This document shows positions 24,354-33,432 of a stretch of 64,000 nucleotides of DNA, one piece after another. Source of the stretch: JAWLEV01 sp041685915 (GTDB taxonomy: Bacteria > Chloroflexota > Anaerolineae > UBA1429); contig JAWLEV010000001.1 in the NCBI GenBank assembly GCA_041685915.1, positions 1 to 64,000 on the forward strand, read 5' to 3'. The notes below the pieces were generated by a model. It searched no databases, had not been told where the DNA came from, and saw only the letters and a list, made by a program, of their open reading frames with translations. The first letter of the stretch is position 1; each line of letters starts with the position of its first letter. The position numbers were made by a program, and so were the translations under genes.

Positions 24354-25682
24354 ATGCAAGCCACCGATGTGATCGCCAAGAAACGAGACGGTTTGGCTCT
24401 AACCGAGGAAGAGATCCGTTTCTTCATTCAGGGCTACGTGGATGGTCAAATCCCCGATTACCAGGTCGCCGCCTGGGCCATGGCCGTCCTTCTGCAAGGC
24501 ATGACGCCAGAGGAGACCACGGCCCTGACCCGCGCCATGATTGACTCGGGAGAGACCGTCAACCTGAGCGACGTGGCGCCCCTCGTCGTGGACAAACACT
24601 CCACCGGCGGCGTCGGGGACAAGACGACCCTCGCCGTGGCGCCCATGGTCGCAGCGGCCGGCCTCCCCGTGGCCAAAATGTCAGGAAGGGGATTGGGGTT
24701 CTCGGGCGGCACCCTGGACAAACTGGAATCGATCCTCAATTTTAGGGTGTCCCTCACCCTCGACGAATTCCTGGCCAACGTGAGGGAGAATGACATCGTC
24801 ATAGCGGGCCAGACGGCCGAGTTGGTGCCCGCCGACGGCAAGCTCTACGCCTTGCGTGACGTGACGGCGACAGTCCCAAGCGTCGCCCTCATCGCCAGTT
24901 CCATCATGAGCAAAAAGATCGCCGGGGGTGCTCAGGCCATCGTACTAGACGTCAAAGTGGGCGCCGGCGCCTTTATGGAGACGCTGGACAGGGCTCGAAC
25001 GCTGGCAAAAAGGATGATCCAGATCGGAAATGACATGGACCGACGGGTGACGGCCGTGCTCTCGAACATGGATCAGCCCCTGGGAAGGGCCGTGGGCAAC
25101 GCCCTGGAAGTGCGAGAGGCCATCGATACCTTGAAAGGAAACGGCCCCCCGGATTTTACCGAGCACTGTCTTACCATCGGTGCCGAGATGCTGCTCCTCG
25201 GAGACAGGGCCAAGACGCCGCAAGAGGCCCGCGCCACCCTCGCCCGGACCATCGAAAACGGCCGCAGCATAAAAAAGTTCCGCGCCCTGGTCGACGCCCA
25301 GGGCGGAGATTCGCGGGTGATAGAGGATCCCTCGCTGCTGCCTCAGGCTCCCATCAAAGAAAAGGTGGCCTCTCCTCGCGGCGGCTTTATAAAGGGTCTG
25401 AACGCCAAAGAGGTGGGGCTGACCGCCGTGGATCTGGGTGCAGGGCGGCATGAAAAAGGAGAGGACATCGATCACGCCGTAGGCATCATCCTGGGACCAA
25501 AGGCGGGGGATCGCGTCAAAGAGGGTGACTCCCTGTTCACCATCCACGCGCGTGATAGCGAAAGCCTGGAAGGGGCACGCTCGCGACTGCTAAAAGCCTA
25601 TACTTGGTCGGATAGTTCCATTCCACGACCGCTCTTGACATATGAGGCGATACGTGAAAGACCGACGAACTCGAATGCTTAG
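24354..25682 (+). CDS. pdp: Pyrimidine-nucleoside (thymidine) phosphorylase
   Basis: A 442-residue enzyme that cleaves thymidine or uridine with phosphate to base and (deoxy)ribose-1-phosphate. The N-terminal helical domain has DGLALTEEEIRFFIQGYVDG. The phosphate site and family signature is VVDKHSTGGVGDKTTLAVAP. It continues with KMSGRGLGFSGGTLDKLESI and IVLDVKVGAGAFMETL. Length and sequence match the PyNP/DeoA group; uridine or thymidine preference is not readable. It ends 15 nt from the convergent glycosyltransferase gene. Confidence 0.94.
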   Translation: MQATDVIAKKRDGLALTEEEIRFFIQGYVDGQIPDYQVAAWAMAVLLQGMTPEETTALTRAMIDSGETVNLSDVAPLVVDKHSTGGVGDKTTLAVAPMVAAAGLPVAKMSGRGLGFSGGTLDKLESILNFRVSLTLDEFLANVRENDIVIAGQTAELVPADGKLYALRDVTATVPSVALIASSIMSKKIAGGAQAIVLDVKVGAGAFMETLDRARTLAKRMIQIGNDMDRRVTAVLSNMDQPLGRAVGNALEVREAIDTLKGNGPPDFTEHCLTIGAEMLLLGDRAKTPQEARATLARTIENGRSIKKFRALVDAQGGDSRVIEDPSLLPQAPIKEKVASPRGGFIKGLNAKEVGLTAVDLGAGRHEKGEDIDHAVGIILGPKAGDRVKEGDSLFTIHARDSESLEGARSRLLKAYTWSDSSIPRPLLTYEAIRERPTNSNA

Positions 25683-25697
25683 CGTGGAACATGACCG

Positions 25698-26894
25698 CTA
25701 CCAGTCCGTGTGCTCGCCCTCCTCTATGATCTGTGCATAGACGTCTTTGGTCTCCTTTGCAATGTTGTCCCAATCGTAGGCGGTGAGAACCCTTTGATAC
25801 GCATTCTCCACGCGTTGCGCAGCCCAATCGGGATGCTGCAACGTATGAAGGATGCCCCAGGCGCAGGAATCCACATCATCGGGCTGGATAGTGACCCCCG
25901 TTTCGGCGTGCTCCACCACCTCTTGAAGCCCTCCCACCTCGCTGACCACCACCGGCGTACGTGCGGCCATGGCCTCTAGAGCCACGATACCGAATGGTTC
26001 ATAGAGGCTAGGAAATACCGCACAATCGGCTACACAGTAGAGCCTATCCCGATCCCCATCGCTGATGAATCCTGGCAACAATACATTCTCCTCCAGGTGC
26101 ATCTGGCGCACGAGACTGCGCAGCTTTTCCAGTTCCGGCCCCTTGCCGGCGATCACGAATTTGACCTGGGGAAAAGCCGCCAGCACTTTGGGCGCCGCAC
26201 GCACCAGGATCTCCATACCCTTCTCATAGACGATACGCCCCACCGAAAAGACGAGTCTTTCTTCTGGCTCCGCATACTGGGCACGAAAATCCCCCAGATC
26301 CTGGGATGTCAGCTCTGCCAAAGGCTCGGGATCGATGCCGTTAGGTATCACCTCGATCTTGTCAGAAGGCGTGTAAAAATAGGCCTGTAACTCCCGTGCC
26401 ATATAATGCGTACAGCAGATCACACGCCAGGCCTCAAAGGTCAGTCGCCATTCGGCGTCGTTTATCTCCTGCGCATCGGGACCAACCAGTTCTCCCCGTC
26501 CCCGCCCCCGCTCCGTGGCATGAACGGTGGCCAACAGAGGGGTCTTGTACTCGTGCTTCAGTTGGATAGCGGCAAAAGAGGTCAACCAATCGTGATTATG
26601 GATCAGATCAAAGGGGCCCTCCCGTTCGATGACCGCATCACACGCCTCTTTGATGGTCTCATTGGCCCGCCGCACACCCTCGCCAAAACTGGCCGCGGTG
26701 CGCGGCGAAAGAACCACCCGATGAACGGTGAGTCTGCCATCCTTTTCCATCGTTTCTGCACCAGGGCAAAGGGGCGTCACCAGATGCACCTCAACGCCCT
26801 GTTCAACCAGCGAGGGCAATAGCTCTGTCACATGCTTGCCCAATCCCCCGACGACATGAGGGTGATATTCCCAACTGAGCATCAGAATGCGCAC
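25698..26894 (-). CDS. GT4-family glycosyltransferase, glycogen-synthase-like
   Basis: A 398-residue GT-B enzyme. The N-terminal half begins MRILMLSWEYHPHVVGGLGKHV, the starch/glycogen-synthase-like acceptor loop, and includes FDLIHNHDWLTSFAA. The C-terminal half has VFSVGRIVYEKGMEILVRA, then the nucleotide-sugar motif E-x7-E in SLYEPFGIVALEAMAARTPVV. The family transfers glucose or other sugars from NDP- or ADP-sugars. Similar short GT4 proteins make glycogen, maltose-1-phosphate or glycolipids. It is the last gene of the dnaX-ybaB-recR strand unit, 49 nt after recR. Confidence 0.88.
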   Translation of the reverse strand: MRILMLSWEYHPHVVGGLGKHVTELLPSLVEQGVEVHLVTPLCPGAETMEKDGRLTVHRVVLSPRTAASFGEGVRRANETIKEACDAVIEREGPFDLIHNHDWLTSFAAIQLKHEYKTPLLATVHATERGRGRGELVGPDAQEINDAEWRLTFEAWRVICCTHYMARELQAYFYTPSDKIEVIPNGIDPEPLAELTSQDLGDFRAQYAEPEERLVFSVGRIVYEKGMEILVRAAPKVLAAFPQVKFVIAGKGPELEKLRSLVRQMHLEENVLLPGFISDGDRDRLYCVADCAVFPSLYEPFGIVALEAMAARTPVVVSEVGGLQEVVEHAETGVTIQPDDVDSCAWGILHTLQHPDWAAQRVENAYQRVLTAYDWDNIAKETKDVYAQIIEEGEHTDW

Positions 26895-26943
26895 AGATCA
26901 CTCCTCCCTTTTAGCCAATTGCACAATCACCCCTCTCGGCACA

Positions 26944-27543
26944 CTAGATCTCTCTGCGCCCCGCCAGGGCTTCCGCCAGAGTTGTCTGATCCGCATACTC
27001 CAGATCGCCCCCCCGAGGCAATCCAAGGGCCAGGCGTGTCACCTTGATCCCCTTGGGCGTCACGAGACGGGAGAGGTACACCGCCGTGGCATCCCCTTCC
27101 ATATCGGGGTTCGTAGCCACGATAACCTCGCGAATCGACGACTCATCTATCCGCTCTTCAAGCTCTTTGATGCGCAGATCCTCAGGGCCGACCCGCTCCA
27201 TGGGTGATATGTGCCCATGCAACACGTGATACAACCCGTCAAAGCGTCCCGTCTTTTCGATGGCCAGAACGTCCAAAGGCTCCTCTACCACACAGATGAC
27301 GTCCCGCTCGCGCGTCACGTCGGCACAGATGGGACAGGGATCCTCTTCGCTGATGTTACAACAGGTGGAGCAGAGCACCGTCTCCTCATGTAGGGCGGTC
27401 AAGGCCTTGGCTAACGCCAAGGCGTCCTCCTCTCCCGCACGTAAAAGATAGTAGGTCAATCGCGAGGCCGTCTTGGGACCGATGCCGGGCAGGCGGCTAA
27501 AGGCCTCGATGAGACGGTTGACTACCTTGGGGACAGTGGCCAT
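26944..27543 (-). CDS. recR: Recombination mediator RecR
   Basis: A 199-residue protein of normal length. The N-terminal HhH has SRLPGIGPKTASRLTYYLL. The zinc finger has four Cys (CSTCCNISEEDPCPICAD). The Toprim domain has VICVVEEPLDVLAIEKTG and REVIVATNPDMEGDATAVYL, and the Walker-like end is TRLALGLPRGGDLEYAD. With RecO and RecF it loads RecA at gaps. Its ATG overlaps the ybaB stop by one base (TAATG), the classic dnaX-ybaB-recR arrangement. Confidence 0.97.
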   Translation of the reverse strand: MATVPKVVNRLIEAFSRLPGIGPKTASRLTYYLLRAGEEDALALAKALTALHEETVLCSTCCNISEEDPCPICADVTRERDVICVVEEPLDVLAIEKTGRFDGLYHVLHGHISPMERVGPEDLRIKELEERIDESSIREVIVATNPDMEGDATAVYLSRLVTPKGIKVTRLALGLPRGGDLEYADQTTLAEALAGRREI

Positions 27544-27884
27544 TACGTCAGACCCGGAATGTCAACCCCTCCCGCCAGGGGGCCCAGTTTATCCGCGGCC
27601 AGCTTTTGAGATTTCTCCTGTGCCTCTTTAAGAGCAGCCAGAATCAAGTCCTGCAGCATCTCCACATCGTCGGGATCGACCACTTCTGGTTCTATAGTGA
27701 TGGATCGCAGTTCCTGCGCTCCCGTCATCTCTACCGTGACCGCGCCTCCCCCAACCGACGCCTTCACTACTTCTTCTTCCAGGGAAGACTGAGCCTCGGC
27801 CATCTGATCCTGTAACTCTTGCAATCTTTTCATCATATCGCCCCGCTGGGGACGTCCAAATTGGCTTCTTCCTTTACGTGCCAT
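27543..27884 (-). CDS. ybaB: Nucleoid-associated protein, YbaB/EbfC family
   Basis: A 113-residue protein from ATG 27884, which has GAGGAGGT 7 nt upstream. An in-frame start 16 codons earlier lies inside dnaX and lacks such a site. The core is the family helix MMKRLQELQDQMAEAQSSLEEE, then VKASVGGGAVTVEMTG and SITIEPEVVDPDDVEMLQDLI. It binds DNA as a dimer. The N-terminal Arg/Gly-rich extension (MARKGRSQFGRPQRGD) is slightly longer than usual. It is 4 nt after dnaX. Confidence 0.95.
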   Translation of the reverse strand: MARKGRSQFGRPQRGDMMKRLQELQDQMAEAQSSLEEEVVKASVGGGAVTVEMTGAQELRSITIEPEVVDPDDVEMLQDLILAALKEAQEKSQKLAADKLGPLAGGVDIPGLT

Positions 27885-27888
27885 GAAT

Positions 27889-29691
27889 TCAACCTCCTCT
27901 ATCCTGACTAACCAGCGTAACCTTTGACACACATCCTCCCCGCTCCTTCAATACTCTTATAGCGGGGTGATTCAACAGTTCATCACGAACATCCTCGTCA
28001 GAAGGCGTCTCGGATTGTTCATTCTTGCTGAAAAGATCCCCCGAATCGTTGTTCGTCGAACCGGTCTGGGCACGCGCCCTCTCTTCTGCTTCCCTATCGA
28101 CCACACATTGGACCCGACACGACACGCCTAGGACCTGCGACAGCACGTCCTCGACCAAACCGCGTCGCTTGTCCTCCGAGAGTTTGTCGCGATGGAATTC
28201 CGCGTTGCATCCAAGGGTGATGAGATCATCCCTTACGGCTACGGGATAGGCCGAGTTCAACAGCGCTCGCACCTGATAACTCTTGGGCTTGATCTTCATC
28301 AACACCAAATCCCAATTGCCACACACCCAATCCAGGGTTAATTTCTGAGGAGTCCCTTCCTCTTCAGGCTCAGACGGGGCCTCCTCTACCGGTGCTTTGG
28401 GCGACTCCTCTTCCACTGTCTCCTCTACGACCTGGACACCCTCCTCCACCCCAACAGCCTGTGTTTCCTCAGAAGGAGCCCCTTCGGCGACGCGCCTGGT
28501 CGGCGAGGCATCCTCCCCCTCACCTTCCCCGTCTGCTTCCTCCGCCTCTGCCGCCACATCAGCGGTCTCGGGCTCGGACACTTTCAAGTCCTTCTCCCCA
28601 TTCACCGAGAGCGCCGTCTCTATCAGGGCCAGTTCCAGGGGCAATTGGGGACGAACGGCATTCCGCAAGCCCACCCCAGCCTCGTTAAATAGACGGATGG
28701 CCCTCACGAGCGCCTTCAAGGAAAAATCTCTGTCCCGGGCCAACCGCCGCATGTGATCGAGGGCCTGGGGGCTTAGTTGATCGAGTCCCTCATCTCCTCC
28801 CACGCTCAGAAGCAATACAGCCCGCAGATGGTCCAAGATATCACTCAAGAACTGTCGCGGCTCCGCCCCTCCCTCGAGAGCCTCGTTAATCAGATGCAAT
28901 CCTTGGGGCACGTCGCCAGCCATCATATGCTCCGCCAGTTCCGACACGAGCACAGAAGGCACGGATCCCAGGACGTCACGCACCAGATCCACCGTTATCT
29001 CATCCGTGTCATAGGCTGCCAGCTGATCCAACAGACTCTCCGCATCGCGGAAACTCCCCGCAGCCCTTCTGGCCACCAGATCCAGGGCCTCGGACGAGAT
29101 CTGAAGCCCCTCACCATCGCAAACCCTTTGCAGCTTCTCCACCAAAAGGGACACGCTCCCACGTCGAAAGTCAAAACGCTGACAACGGGAGAGTATGGTG
29201 TCGGGCAAGCGGTGGGGTTCCGTGGTACAGAGGACGAAAACGACGTGGGAGGGCGGCTCTTCCAGAGTTTTCAACAGGGCGTTGAAAGCCTCCGTGGTGA
29301 GCATATGCACCTCATCGATGACGTACACCTTGTAGCGGCATTCGTGAGGTGCAAAGGATACCCGATCGCGCAGGTCGCGTATCTCGTCTATCCCCCTGTT
29401 CGAAGCAGCGTCGATCTCAATGAGATCCAATGAATTCCCCTCGGTGAGGCTGACGCAGATATGACAGGCATTGCAGGGAGGATCATCCGTATCCCCTACA
29501 CAGTTGACCGCTTTGGCCAGAACGCGAGCCGTGGTCGTCTTTCCCGTACCCCGCATCCCCGTGAACAGATAAGCATGCCCGATCCGCCCTGCACGAATCT
29601 GATTGCGCAGGGTGTGAGTGATATGCTCCTGACCCAGGATTTCATCAAAGGTCTGACTGCGCCATTTATTGTAGAGAGCCTGTGTGGGCAT
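27889..29691 (-). CDS. dnaX: DNA polymerase III subunit gamma/tau
   Basis: A 600-residue clamp-loader ATPase. ATG 29691 gives the family opening MPTQALYNKWRSQTFDEILGQ; the longer open frame to 29862 runs into the transketolase gene. The P-loop is GMRGTGKT (45-52), the zinc Cys are at 64, 73, 76 and 79, DEVH is at 126-129, and the sensor 1 region is HVVFVLCTTEPHRLPDTILSRCQRF. Residues about 395-470 are a Glu/Ala/Val-rich acidic linker, followed by a tau-like C-terminal domain (VCGNWDLVLMKIKPKSYQVRALL). No obvious frameshift slippage signal for a short gamma form was noticed. Confidence 0.96.
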   Translation of the reverse strand: MPTQALYNKWRSQTFDEILGQEHITHTLRNQIRAGRIGHAYLFTGMRGTGKTTTARVLAKAVNCVGDTDDPPCNACHICVSLTEGNSLDLIEIDAASNRGIDEIRDLRDRVSFAPHECRYKVYVIDEVHMLTTEAFNALLKTLEEPPSHVVFVLCTTEPHRLPDTILSRCQRFDFRRGSVSLLVEKLQRVCDGEGLQISSEALDLVARRAAGSFRDAESLLDQLAAYDTDEITVDLVRDVLGSVPSVLVSELAEHMMAGDVPQGLHLINEALEGGAEPRQFLSDILDHLRAVLLLSVGGDEGLDQLSPQALDHMRRLARDRDFSLKALVRAIRLFNEAGVGLRNAVRPQLPLELALIETALSVNGEKDLKVSEPETADVAAEAEEADGEGEGEDASPTRRVAEGAPSEETQAVGVEEGVQVVEETVEEESPKAPVEEAPSEPEEEGTPQKLTLDWVCGNWDLVLMKIKPKSYQVRALLNSAYPVAVRDDLITLGCNAEFHRDKLSEDKRRGLVEDVLSQVLGVSCRVQCVVDREAEERARAQTGSTNNDSGDLFSKNEQSETPSDEDVRDELLNHPAIRVLKERGGCVSKVTLVSQDRGG

Positions 29692-29839
29692 GATAGCATC
29701 TCGTTCGCTGACCTGCTTAAACCTAGTGTAGCATTGTGCCCTTCTCTTGACAAGATAGAGAGAAAAGCCTAAACCTGCTCCTCGCACTCCCAGGTGCGGG
29801 CCCGTCTGTCTGTGCACGCAGGTAGATGAGGCAGCACCG

Positions 29840-30781
29840 CTACCTCCCAAACTCTTTGCCAACCCTCTTGGCGACGGCGGAAGGCGTCAAACCATGCTTT
29901 TCCAGCAACTCATCCGCCGTCCCCGACTCCCCGAACACGTCCCGCGTGCCCAGGCGGATCAGGCGCGCCCCACATCCATCCTCGGCCATCACCTCCGCCA
30001 CCGCGCTACCCAATCCCCCGATGATACTGTGTTCCTCGATGGTCACCACAAGGGGAATATTACCCATGGCCCACTCGATCATCCCCTTGTCGACGGGCTT
30101 GATAGTGGACATGTTAATCACTGCCGTGCTTATGTGACGGTTGGCCAGAAGCCTGGCAGCCTCTAGAGCCACGTTGACCATATGACCGCAGGCCACCAGG
30201 GCGACTTCTTCTCCCTGACGCAGGATGGTGCCCCTCCCCAACTCGAAATTATAATCATCATCCAATACATCGGGAACGGGATAGCGCCCCAGGCGAATGT
30301 ACACCGGACCATCTATGTCTCGAGCCGCGGCTATGGTCATAGCCCGCGTCTCTACGCTATCAGTCGGCACCAACACGCGCATGTGAGGTAATTCGCGCAT
30401 GAGGGCCACGTCCTCCAACGATTGATGACTGGCCCCATCCGGTCCCTGCGTCAGGCCTGCGCTAGAGCCGGCCAGAATCACATGCAAATCGGGATAGGCG
30501 ATCTGGATGCGAATCTGATCGTAGCAGTGGGCGGTCAAAAAGATGGCAAAGGAATTGGCATAGGGGATCAATCCCGAAGCAGCCATGCCCGCCGCCGTGC
30601 TGACCATATCTGCCTCGGCGATGCCCACATCGATGAAACGCTCGGGAAAGGCATCACGAAAAAGGATCGTACGCGTCGAACTGTACAGGTCAGCGTCCAG
30701 GACAGCCACCTCGGGATATACTTTGCCTGCCTCCAGGAGCGCCTCACCATAGGCATATCGAGTCTCCGTCAGTTCCGTCAT
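29840..30781 (-). CDS. Transketolase, C-terminal subunit
   Basis: A 313-residue pyrimidine-binding and C-terminal half of a split transketolase. ATG 30781 has GGGAGGAGGG upstream and overlaps the N-subunit stop (ATGA). Motifs are RYAYGEALLEAGK, VAVLDADLYSSTRT, the cofactor-Glu region FIDVGIAEADMVSTAAGMA, GPDGASHQSLEDVALMRELPHMRV, and the Rossmann-like VALVACGHMVNVALEAARLL. Together the two subunits transfer two-carbon ketol units between sugar phosphates using thiamine diphosphate. Split forms are known in archaea and several bacteria. Confidence 0.92.
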   Translation of the reverse strand: MTELTETRYAYGEALLEAGKVYPEVAVLDADLYSSTRTILFRDAFPERFIDVGIAEADMVSTAAGMAASGLIPYANSFAIFLTAHCYDQIRIQIAYPDLHVILAGSSAGLTQGPDGASHQSLEDVALMRELPHMRVLVPTDSVETRAMTIAAARDIDGPVYIRLGRYPVPDVLDDDYNFELGRGTILRQGEEVALVACGHMVNVALEAARLLANRHISTAVINMSTIKPVDKGMIEWAMGNIPLVVTIEEHSIIGGLGSAVAEVMAEDGCGARLIRLGTRDVFGESGTADELLEKHGLTPSAVAKRVGKEFGR

Positions 30782-31626
30782 TTTCCCTCCTCCCACTCTT
30801 CCAATTGCTCCTCGAGTCCCCCCAACGCTTCCTCAAGCTGCTCTTCCGTCAGGGCAGCGTTATGAAATTCGGGTCGACCCTCGATAAAGGGAATCCCCTT
30901 GCCCTTGACCGTATGGGCGACGATCATCGAGGGTGCTTTCTCATTCTCTTCTGCCCAATCCAGCGCCTCACATATATCGGCCATCTCATGTCCGTCGACC
31001 TCACACACGGACCAGCCAAAGGCCATCCAGCGGTCGATCAGAGGGTCCATGGCCTTGGCACACGACGGCGCATCCATGGCTTTAAGCCCGTTGCGGTCGA
31101 TGATGGCCGTGAGGTTCCCCAGACATCGTTTAGAAGACGTCATGGCCGCCTCCCAGATCTGCCCTTCCTGAATCTCGCCATCCCCTATCAGGCAGTACAC
31201 ATCATAGTCTCGGCCTTGAATCCGCGCGGCCAGGGCCATGCCGTTGGCAAAGGACAGTCCCTGCCCCAGGGATCCGGTACAACCCTCCAGCCCGGGCACC
31301 AGATGAGCCGCCGGATGTCCCTGCAGACGACTGCCCATCTCTTTTAACTGGGGCAATTCCTCCACAGGCAACACACCCAACATCGCCAAGGCGGCATACT
31401 GGGCAGGTACACAGTGCCCCTTGCTCATGATAAAGCGATCTCGATCGGGCCACTCTGGATCCTCGGGATCATAACGCATCCTGTAAAAGTACAGCGCTGT
31501 CACAATATCGGCCGCGGACATAGAACCCCCAAAATGGTGCTTTTTGTTGGCTCCCATCATCCGCACCACGTGAACGCGCAATTCGACGGCCAATCGACGC
31601 AATGCATCCACATCTCGTACCACCAT
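30778..31626 (-). CDS. Transketolase, N-terminal (ThDP-binding) subunit
   Basis: A 282-residue half carrying the diphosphate site. It has GGSMSAADIVTALYF, DRFIMSKGHCVPAQYAAL, LEGCTGSLGQGLSFANGMAL, and the ThDP motif GDGEIQEGQIWEAAM ending in N-x-T (CLGNLTAIIDRNG), then MIVAHTVKGKGIPF. It precedes and overlaps the C subunit by 4 nt, which implies a 1:1 complex. It feeds the non-oxidative pentose phosphate route together with tpiA, on the opposite strand just upstream. Confidence 0.93.
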   Translation of the reverse strand: MVVRDVDALRRLAVELRVHVVRMMGANKKHHFGGSMSAADIVTALYFYRMRYDPEDPEWPDRDRFIMSKGHCVPAQYAALAMLGVLPVEELPQLKEMGSRLQGHPAAHLVPGLEGCTGSLGQGLSFANGMALAARIQGRDYDVYCLIGDGEIQEGQIWEAAMTSSKRCLGNLTAIIDRNGLKAMDAPSCAKAMDPLIDRWMAFGWSVCEVDGHEMADICEALDWAEENEKAPSMIVAHTVKGKGIPFIEGRPEFHNAALTEEQLEEALGGLEEQLEEWEEGK

Positions 31627-31687
31627 AGCCCCTCCCCACTCCTGGCCACACGAAAACTCGCTGACGATCCCACATTCACACGCCTAT

Positions 31688-31716
31688 AATCTAAGCCGAA
31701 AAGTACCCCAGGTCAA
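31688..31716 (-). promoter_or_regulatory. Promoter of the split transketolase operon
   Basis: On the minus strand, TTGACC (31711-31716), 17 bp, TAGATT (31688-31693). Confidence 0.5.
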
Positions 31717-31834
31717 GTGAAAAACCCATCCCTTTGCTTGGCAGACGGCGCCTCCTGTGATAGGCTTGTTCATGGTAGAGCACGAACGTGTGAGCAATGT
31801 CATCTATACACATGTAGAAAAGGGAGGAACTGCC

Positions 31835-32608
31835 ATGCGAAAACCGATCCTGGCCGGCAACTGGAAGATGCACAAGACGGCTGCCCAGGGCACAGCCCTC
31901 GTTGAAAAGATAGAAGAATCTGCCTCCTCCATAACCGAGGTGGAAAAGGTCGTCTGTCCATCTTTCTTGGCTATTCCTGACGTGGCCCGTACCCTCGCCG
32001 ATAGCGACATCGGCGTGGGAGCCCAGGATATGCACTGGAAGGAGAGCGGAGCCTACACGGGAGAGGTCTCTCCCGTGATGCTGCAGGAGTTCTGCACGTA
32101 CGTCATCATCGGTCATTCGGAAAGGCGAGAGTACTTTGGCGAGACGAATGAGACGGTAAATTGCAAGGTCAAGGCGGCCTTTAGTCACGAACTGACGCCC
32201 ATCGTGTGCGTTGGAGAGACCCAGGAACTCCGAGAATCGGGTGAGACAGAATCCTGGGTAAAGGGTCAGGTCACCAAGGCCTTGAACGGTCTTACAGGAG
32301 AGCAGGTGGCCCATCTGATCCTCGCCTACGAGCCCATTTGGGCCATCGGCACAGGATTGGCTGCCACGGCGGAGCAGGCTGAGGCCGTCTGCGGCCCCGT
32401 GATTCGGGCCACGATCAAGGAACTCTATGATCAGGACACGGCAGAGGCCGTACGCATCCAGTACGGGGGAAGCATCAAGCCCCACAACGCCGAGGAGCTG
32501 ATGTCTCAGCCGAATATCGACGGCGGCCTCGTGGGCGGAGCCAGCCTCCAAGCGGAGGATTTCGTGGAGATAATCCGCCTCACGGCAAAGGCCAAAGGAC
32601 TTTTATAA
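31835..32608 (+). CDS. tpiA: Triose-phosphate isomerase
   Basis: A 257-residue glycolytic enzyme. ATG 31835 gives the standard RKPILAGNWKMHKT with catalytic Lys11 and has GGGAGG upstream; an open frame from 31757 has no domain content. The catalytic His is in VIIGHSERREYFGE and the catalytic Glu in LAYEPIWAIGTGLAAT. The phosphate-binding end includes IQYGGSIKPHNAEELM and GGLVGGASL. The divergent upstream region of 208 nt also holds the transketolase promoter. Confidence 0.97.
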   Translation: MRKPILAGNWKMHKTAAQGTALVEKIEESASSITEVEKVVCPSFLAIPDVARTLADSDIGVGAQDMHWKESGAYTGEVSPVMLQEFCTYVIIGHSERREYFGETNETVNCKVKAAFSHELTPIVCVGETQELRESGETESWVKGQVTKALNGLTGEQVAHLILAYEPIWAIGTGLAATAEQAEAVCGPVIRATIKELYDQDTAEAVRIQYGGSIKPHNAEELMSQPNIDGGLVGGASLQAEDFVEIIRLTAKAKGLL

Positions 32609-32659
32609 ACATCCTTGCATAAAGCGCAAAGAGGAGGATTGGGAAAAAACCGGCCGATT

Positions 32660-33430
32660 ATGAGATGGGAATCCCTTATTCTGCTATCTGCCATGGCGGC
32701 GTCGCTGGTCCCTGTGAACCGCTGGTTCAGTCGCCGCGTCCAGAGACTATCCCTTCTCATTTTCGGAAACGGGGCAGCCGCCACGTATCTATATGCCCTC
32801 CTGATGCTGCCGGGAACCCTGATCCACGAACTCAGTCACTATATTGTGGCCAGGCTGCTGGCTGTAAAAACGGGTCGGATATCCCTTGTGCCCCAGGTTT
32901 CCCGTGATAGAAACATAACCTTGGGTACCGTACAGGTGGCGGAGACGGACGTGGTGCGTGCTAGTTTGGTCGGGGTGGCACCGCTGTTGGCAGGTAGCGC
33001 CCTCCTGGTAAGCATCGTACGATGGGGACTGGGCGTGACAATCCTGACGGCAAGCGCAGAGGGCGGGATTCCAGAGATCGGCGACCTGTCGGAACACCCA
33101 AGGTCCTGGCTCTGGCTCTATCTTTTGTTGGTCACAGGAAATAGCATGTTCCCCAGCCCCTCTGATCGACGCCCATGGTTGGCCATGGGCATCTATATGG
33201 GAATTCTGCTGAGCACGGCGGCATTGGGTCTGGGAATGATGGGTGCACTCCCCAAACTCCTCACCAGCCCCTTTGCCGACCGTGCGCTGGCCCTGCTGGA
33301 AAATATAGCGCGTTCCTTGGCCCTCGCTTTCATCTATACCCTTTTCGTCGACCTCTCCGTCGGTGGTGCGCTGTGGATGTTGGAGGAACTGCTCAGCAAA
33401 CTCCTCGGGCGCTCGGTCGTGCGCCGCTGA
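32660..33430 (+). CDS. Multi-pass membrane protein with HExxH motif, M50-like
   Basis: About 256 residues from ATG 32660. In-frame TTG codons at 32615 and 32639 are alternatives, and GAGGAGG lies at 32631-32637, so the start is uncertain. The protein has about six hydrophobic segments. In the third, LPGTLIHELSHYIVARLL contains HELSH, the zinc motif of site-2-protease-like (M50) membrane metalloproteases. A second M50 motif (NxxPxxxLDGG) is not seen, although 'TGNSMFPSPSD' could supply an Asp. The fold resembles the M50B-like family (DUF3267/peptidase M50B) rather than S2P. Function is unknown; it might be a zinc protease. Confidence 0.6.
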   Translation: MRWESLILLSAMAASLVPVNRWFSRRVQRLSLLIFGNGAAATYLYALLMLPGTLIHELSHYIVARLLAVKTGRISLVPQVSRDRNITLGTVQVAETDVVRASLVGVAPLLAGSALLVSIVRWGLGVTILTASAEGGIPEIGDLSEHPRSWLWLYLLLVTGNSMFPSPSDRRPWLAMGIYMGILLSTAALGLGMMGALPKLLTSPFADRALALLENIARSLALAFIYTLFVDLSVGGALWMLEELLSKLLGRSVVRR

Positions 33431-33432
33431 TA

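Noticed and set aside
31691..32551. Open frame opposite tpiA
   Set aside because: It is an antisense shadow; the plus strand encodes an unmistakable triose-phosphate isomerase.
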